Source: JARKQH01 sp964631605
GTDB lineage: Bacteria > Verrucomicrobiota > Verrucomicrobiia > Limisphaerales > UBA8199
Reading direction: 5' to 3'
Assembly: GCA_964631605.1 (NCBI GenBank)
Contig: CAZVYG010000017.1
Location: 12,377 to 76,376 of the forward strand
DNA: 64,000 nt
Shown: piece after piece, positions 60,723 through 64,000 of the stretch
Layout of the letters: every line of letters begins with the position of its first letter
Numbering within the stretch: the first letter of the stretch is position 1
Position numbers and translations under genes: made by a program
Notes under the pieces: model-generated
Seen by the model: the letters and a program-made list of their open reading frames with translations, nothing else
The model's database searches: none
Told to the model about the DNA's origin: nothing

Positions 60723-61832
60723 ATGCAGGAAGCCGAGCCGCTGCAACAAGTCAATCGCACCTATGTGCGGGTTCGAGGGCGTCAGCTCACCTACTTCTCC
60801 GGCTGCGATTATTTTCGCCTGGCAAGCCATCCCCGGCTTCTCGCGGCGGCCAGCCGCGGGCTGCGCCATCTCGGTCTCAACGTCGCAGCGTCCCGGGTCA
60901 CAACGGGCAACCATTCGGTCTATGTCGAGCTGGAAAGCGCACTGGCCCGTTTCTTCGAGGCCGAGGCCGCGCTTTTGGTGCCCACCGGCTATCTCACGGG
61001 GATGATTGTTGCCCAGGTGCTGGCAGGGTCGGTTTCCCATGCACTGGTTGACGACCAGGCTCACGCCGCGCTGCACGACGCGGCACGCTTTCTGGATTGT
61101 CCCGTCCTGCAGTTCGAGTCCTGCAATGTGCAGGCGCTCGCACTCAAGGCGCACCGTTGCGGCCCCGGCGCCAGGATTCTTTTGCTGACCGACGGGATGT
61201 TCGCTCGTGACGGCGTGGCGGCGCCGCTGGGCCGTTACCTCGAAGTACTGCCGAAGGATGCATGGCTGCTGGTGGATGATGCGCATGGCGCGGGCGTCCT
61301 TGGCCCCAACGGCCGAGGCACCCTCGAGCACACGGGGGTAAATCGCAGCCGCATTATCCAGACGATCACACTGAGCAAGGCATTCGGCGCCTACGGTGGG
61401 GCCATCCTGGGGACTTCCGCCCTCCGCCGCCGGATGATACAAGACAGCCGGCTGTTCATCGGCAGCACCCCCCTGCCGCCGCCTCTCGCCAACGCTGGCC
61501 TTGAGGCCGTCCGCCTGATGTCCACGCACGGACCAGGACTGCGCGCCGCCCTGATCCGCAACGCCAGTTTTGTGAAGGACGGCTTGCGGCGGGCCGGCGT
61601 GCCGGTCCCGGAGTTCCCCGGTCCCATCCTTCGCGTGGTCCCGCGTAACAAGACGGAAACGGAGCGGCTCTCCAAGATGCTGCTGCGGGCAAACATCTAC
61701 CCGCCGCTGACCCGGTACCTGCGAAAATCGGGCAACGGCTATTACCGCTTTGTCATCTCGAGCGAACACTCCCCCCGGCAACTGGAATCTCTGTTGCGGG
61801 TGTTGGTCCGATTCTACCAAGACAGAACCTGA
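60723..61832 (+). CDS. AONS-family PLP enzyme (8-amino-7-oxononanoate synthase-like)
   Basis: A 369-residue alpha-oxoamine synthase-type PLP enzyme. Signatures: YFSGCDYFRLASHPRLLAA, SRVTTGNHSVYVELESALARFF, VDDAHGAGVLGPNGRGTLEH and TLSKAFGAYGGAILG with the PLP lysine K219. BioF (biotin) is the nearest well-known activity, but no bio genes adjoin; a lipid-modifying relative is possible. Gap of 10 bp after the lipoprotein gene suggests the same operon. Confidence 0.87.
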   Translation: MQEAEPLQQVNRTYVRVRGRQLTYFSGCDYFRLASHPRLLAAASRGLRHLGLNVAASRVTTGNHSVYVELESALARFFEAEAALLVPTGYLTGMIVAQVLAGSVSHALVDDQAHAALHDAARFLDCPVLQFESCNVQALALKAHRCGPGARILLLTDGMFARDGVAAPLGRYLEVLPKDAWLLVDDAHGAGVLGPNGRGTLEHTGVNRSRIIQTITLSKAFGAYGGAILGTSALRRRMIQDSRLFIGSTPLPPPLANAGLEAVRLMSTHGPGLRAALIRNASFVKDGLRRAGVPVPEFPGPILRVVPRNKTETERLSKMLLRANIYPPLTRYLRKSGNGYYRFVISSEHSPRQLESLLRVLVRFYQDRT

Positions 61833-62036
61833 CCTGAACGGCGCGGGGTAGGAGTCGCGCGTTCGGACCTGCCAGGGGGCTTGGAACGACGCACACGGTC
61901 CGAATTTGGACACTGCCGCACCGGATTGTTGACGGATGCGGCGCACAATCTCACTTGGTATTCCGCCTGGAACCGGCCGGAACAAATCAGGCCGATCCGA
62001 GGAAGACTCGGCCCGCCAAGGAAGAGAACTGCGGTT

Positions 62037-62447
62037 TCAAGACATCGGAAGGGGCACGGCCGAAGCGCAAGCCGAACCACGTGATTCCAATAGCGCATTT
62101 GCCTTGGAAACCAACTCAGCAGGACTGACCGGTTTGGTCAGGAAATCCGTCCCGCCGGATTCGAAGCCTGCGAGGCGCGCGAGCTGGCTGCACAAGCCGG
62201 TGAGCATAATCACCGGCACGGAAGCAGTTTGGCTTCCACGCCGGAGCGCCTCACAAACCGCAAAACCGTCCAGCTCAGGCAACACCAGGTCCAGGACGAT
62301 CAAGTCCGGCCCCAGCGTCTTTGCTTTTCTTAGCGCCTCAATCCCGTTGCGGGCGGTGGCGACCGAATAGCCGGCCGACCGGAAAGCCAGCCGAAGCAAC
62401 TTCACCAACCCGGCGTTGTCGTCAACAATGAGGATTTTCCTGCGCAT
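62037..62447 (-). CDS. Single-domain response regulator
   Basis: A 136-residue receiver domain with no output domain. It shows ILIVDDNAGLVKLL (D9, D10), phospho-acceptor D53 in LIVLDLVLPELDG, and the lysine in DFLTKPVSPAEL. It is transcribed against the flanking genes and has no kinase partner nearby. Such stand-alone receivers often act in chemotaxis-like or pilus control; the PilT-type ATPase upstream is suggestive only. Start chosen at MRRKILIVDD; an earlier ATG is 12 bp upstream. Confidence 0.92.
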   Translation of the reverse strand: MRRKILIVDDNAGLVKLLRLAFRSAGYSVATARNGIEALRKAKTLGPDLIVLDLVLPELDGFAVCEALRRGSQTASVPVIMLTGLCSQLARLAGFESGGTDFLTKPVSPAELVSKANALLESRGSACASAVPLPMS

Positions 62448-62600
62448 TTTTGCTTCCAATCAATGCCCGTGAGCACACCCATGGACCACCGGCCTTCCAC
62501 GGCGCAAAACCGGCGTCCCTGCTGCTAAAGGCACAGCACAACTCGTGCCTAATCCCCCCCCCGCTTGCCCTCGGGGTGCTTTTCCGGTATCCTTCCGGTC

Positions 62601-63794
62601 ATGGAAGAAAACACGCCAGCATCGTCAGCCTCGCCGACCCCGACACCGGCTCCGCCCCAGCCGCCGGCGCCACCCGCGCTTCCTTCGCCTTCGGCCTCTC
62701 CCCCCCCTCCCCCGAGGTTGCCCTCCGCCACTGCCCCGCCCGCGCGGCGCGGCCGGGGCTGGATGATCTTTGCTTTTATTCTGCTGGGTTTGCTTGTCAT
62801 CAGCCTGCTCTTTAACTTGCAGCAATTCCTCGGCGCCCTGGTGGATGGGGGGCGAGGATACGCTCGGTCGGGCGGGCCCACGCTCGAAGAAATTGTGCGC
62901 GAGGATAACCAAGCCGCCAACAAGGTGGCCCTGATCGAACTGACGGGGATTATCAGCAGCGACGCCTACGACGGCGGAGCATACAGCATGGTGGACATTA
63001 TACAGGCGCAGTTGGACCGGGCCGCCGATGACAGCAAAGTCAAAGCCGTGTTGCTCAAGGTGGATTCCCCCGGCGGCGAGGTGCTGGCCTCCGACGAGCT
63101 CTACCGGGCCATCTCCCGGTTTCAACAGGAAACGGGAAAACCCGTTGTCGCCTCGATGGGCAGCGTGGCCGCTTCGGGCGGTTATTATGTCTCGGCGGCC
63201 TGCCGGTGGATCGTGGCCAATGAATTGACGCTGACCGGCAGCATCGGCGTCATCATGCAGAGCTACAATTACCGCGGGCTGATGAACAAGGTGGGGCTGC
63301 AGCCCCAGACCTACAAAAGCGGCAGATTCAAGGATATGCTAAGCGGGTCGCGAGAGCCTTCGGAAATACCGGCAGAGGAACGGCAGATGTTGCAGTCCTT
63401 GATTGATCAGGTGTATCTCAAATTCAAGGAAGTGGTCGCCTCGGGACGCGAACGGGCCCGGCAAAAGAATCGGAATAGCGAGGCCAAAGGGCGCGAACTG
63501 CGAGCCGACTGGGCCGAGTTCGCCGATGGCCGGGTCTTTTCGGGGCTGGAAGCCTATACCCTCGGCTTCGTGGACGAACTGGGTAATTTCCAGGACGCGT
63601 TCGACCGCGCTCTGAAAATCGCCGGCTTGGAAGAAGCCAACCTGGTCGAGTACCAGCTCCACCTGAGCTTTTCAGACCTCTTCCGCCTGTTCGGCAAGAG
63701 CGAAGCGCGGACGTTGAAGGTGGATGTGGGGGTGGATCTGCCGAAGCTGCGGGCGGGGCAGCTCTATTATTTATCCTCCAGCCTGGTGCAATAG
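62601..63794 (+). CDS. sppA: Signal peptide peptidase SppA (short type)
   Basis: A 397-residue membrane protease degrading leftover signal peptides. An Ala/Pro/Ser-rich cytosolic tail (residues 1-50) precedes one transmembrane helix (IFAFILLGLLVISLLFNL). The catalytic serine is S192 in MGSVAASGGYYVS, and the general-base lysine is K244 in SGRFKDMLSGSREPS, 52 residues apart, the spacing of the B. subtilis-type enzyme. The start at 62601 was chosen over 62565 because the leader suits a cytosolic tail. It is followed by upp after 1 bp. Confidence 0.92.
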   Translation: MEENTPASSASPTPTPAPPQPPAPPALPSPSASPPPPPRLPSATAPPARRGRGWMIFAFILLGLLVISLLFNLQQFLGALVDGGRGYARSGGPTLEEIVREDNQAANKVALIELTGIISSDAYDGGAYSMVDIIQAQLDRAADDSKVKAVLLKVDSPGGEVLASDELYRAISRFQQETGKPVVASMGSVAASGGYYVSAACRWIVANELTLTGSIGVIMQSYNYRGLMNKVGLQPQTYKSGRFKDMLSGSREPSEIPAEERQMLQSLIDQVYLKFKEVVASGRERARQKNRNSEAKGRELRADWAEFADGRVFSGLEAYTLGFVDELGNFQDAFDRALKIAGLEEANLVEYQLHLSFSDLFRLFGKSEARTLKVDVGVDLPKLRAGQLYYLSSSLVQ

Positions 63795-63795
63795 C

Positions 63796-64000
63796 ATGAA
63801 GGGCGTGACCGTTATCAGCCACCCCCTGGTGCAACACAACTTGACGCGCCTGCGGGACGCGCAAACCGCGCCGCAGGAATTCCGCCAGGTGCTTGGACAG
63901 GTGGCGGCCCTGATGCTTTACGAGGCGACCCGAGCTTTCCAGGTGGGACGGACGGCGGTGACAACTCCCCTGGCCACCGCCCGCGGCTGGCGCCTCAAGC
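63796..64000 (+). CDS. upp: Uracil phosphoribosyltransferase, N-terminal part
   Basis: An open frame from ATG at 63796 runs off the right edge. It reads MKGVTVISHPLVQHNLTRLR, then TAPQEFRQVLGQVAALMLYE and ATRAFQV, the opening of uracil phosphoribosyltransferase (family start VxVxxHPLVQHKLxxLRD). The enzyme salvages uracil to UMP; its PRPP-binding loop and uracil site lie beyond the window. Its start is 1 bp after the sppA stop. Confidence 0.85.
   Translation, partial: MKGVTVISHPLVQHNLTRLRDAQTAPQEFRQVLGQVAALMLYEATRAFQVGRTAVTTPLATARGWRLK

Overview
The window comes from a GC-rich bacterial chromosome, most likely a member of the Verrucomicrobiota (Pedosphaera/Limisphaera-like). I infer this from gene content only: a run of sulfatases, autotransporter-strand and PA14/LamG secreted giants, a lone type II pseudopilin starting with the [20 protein letters not shown]-type helix, Tat-exported Gfo/Idh/MocA proteins, and a shared 'FYR' end domain on secreted proteins. 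No rRNA, tRNA or CRISPR array was found.

Layout. 0-3.7 kb (minus): end of a surface polysaccharide cluster (membrane protein cut by the window edge, glycosyltransferase, FkbM methyltransferase, flippase). 3.7-9.3 kb (minus): an island of small toxin-antitoxin-like pairs: two ParE/antitoxin pairs (one toxin has an in-frame stop), an MNT nucleotidyltransferase with a 5'-truncated HEPN partner, two further nucleotidyltransferase pairs and a four-helix-bundle protein. They are separated by a composite family of intergenic repeats built on an 8-bp unit (GGACTATC). 9.3-12.5 kb: GbsR-type regulator, argF, argD, then a plus-strand orphan hairpin plus terminator that looks like a small RNA. 12.9-15.2 kb: a basic zinc-finger-like protein and a soluble histidine kinase/LuxR regulator pair.

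15.4-32.5 kb is a sulfated-polysaccharide locus: a GH43-like enzyme divergent from a tandem FAD oxidoreductase, then a tightly packed plus-strand run of four sulfatases (one fused to a GH43 domain) and a 1532-residue beta-strand-repeat/GH2 protein. 32.5-35.2 kb: glgA and serS. 35.2-49.3 kb: secreted proteins (hypothetical, HYR/beta-propeller, heparinase II/III-like giant), a Tat oxidoreductase and a pseudopilin. A decayed patch at 36.8-38.4 kb carries a pyrF-like remnant, an oxidoreductase leader remnant, and an inactivated HUH transposase between inverted repeats that interrupts a small gene.

49.3-55.9 kb (minus) is a complete six-gene hdrC-hdrB-hdrA-mvhD-mvhG-mvhA set, the electron-bifurcating heterodisulfide-reductase/[NiFe]-hydrogenase module, pointing to anaerobic hydrogen-linked electron transfer. 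56.4-64 kb (mostly plus): thiG, an rfaE1-type sugar kinase, panB, a PilT-type ATPase, an SLBB-like lipoprotein, an AONS-type PLP enzyme, a single-domain response regulator (minus), sppA, and the start of upp.

Together the genes suggest a polysaccharide-degrading surface specialist (sulfate-ester removal followed by glycoside cleavage) with an anaerobic or facultative energy metabolism. Functions are read from motifs; no database search was possible.
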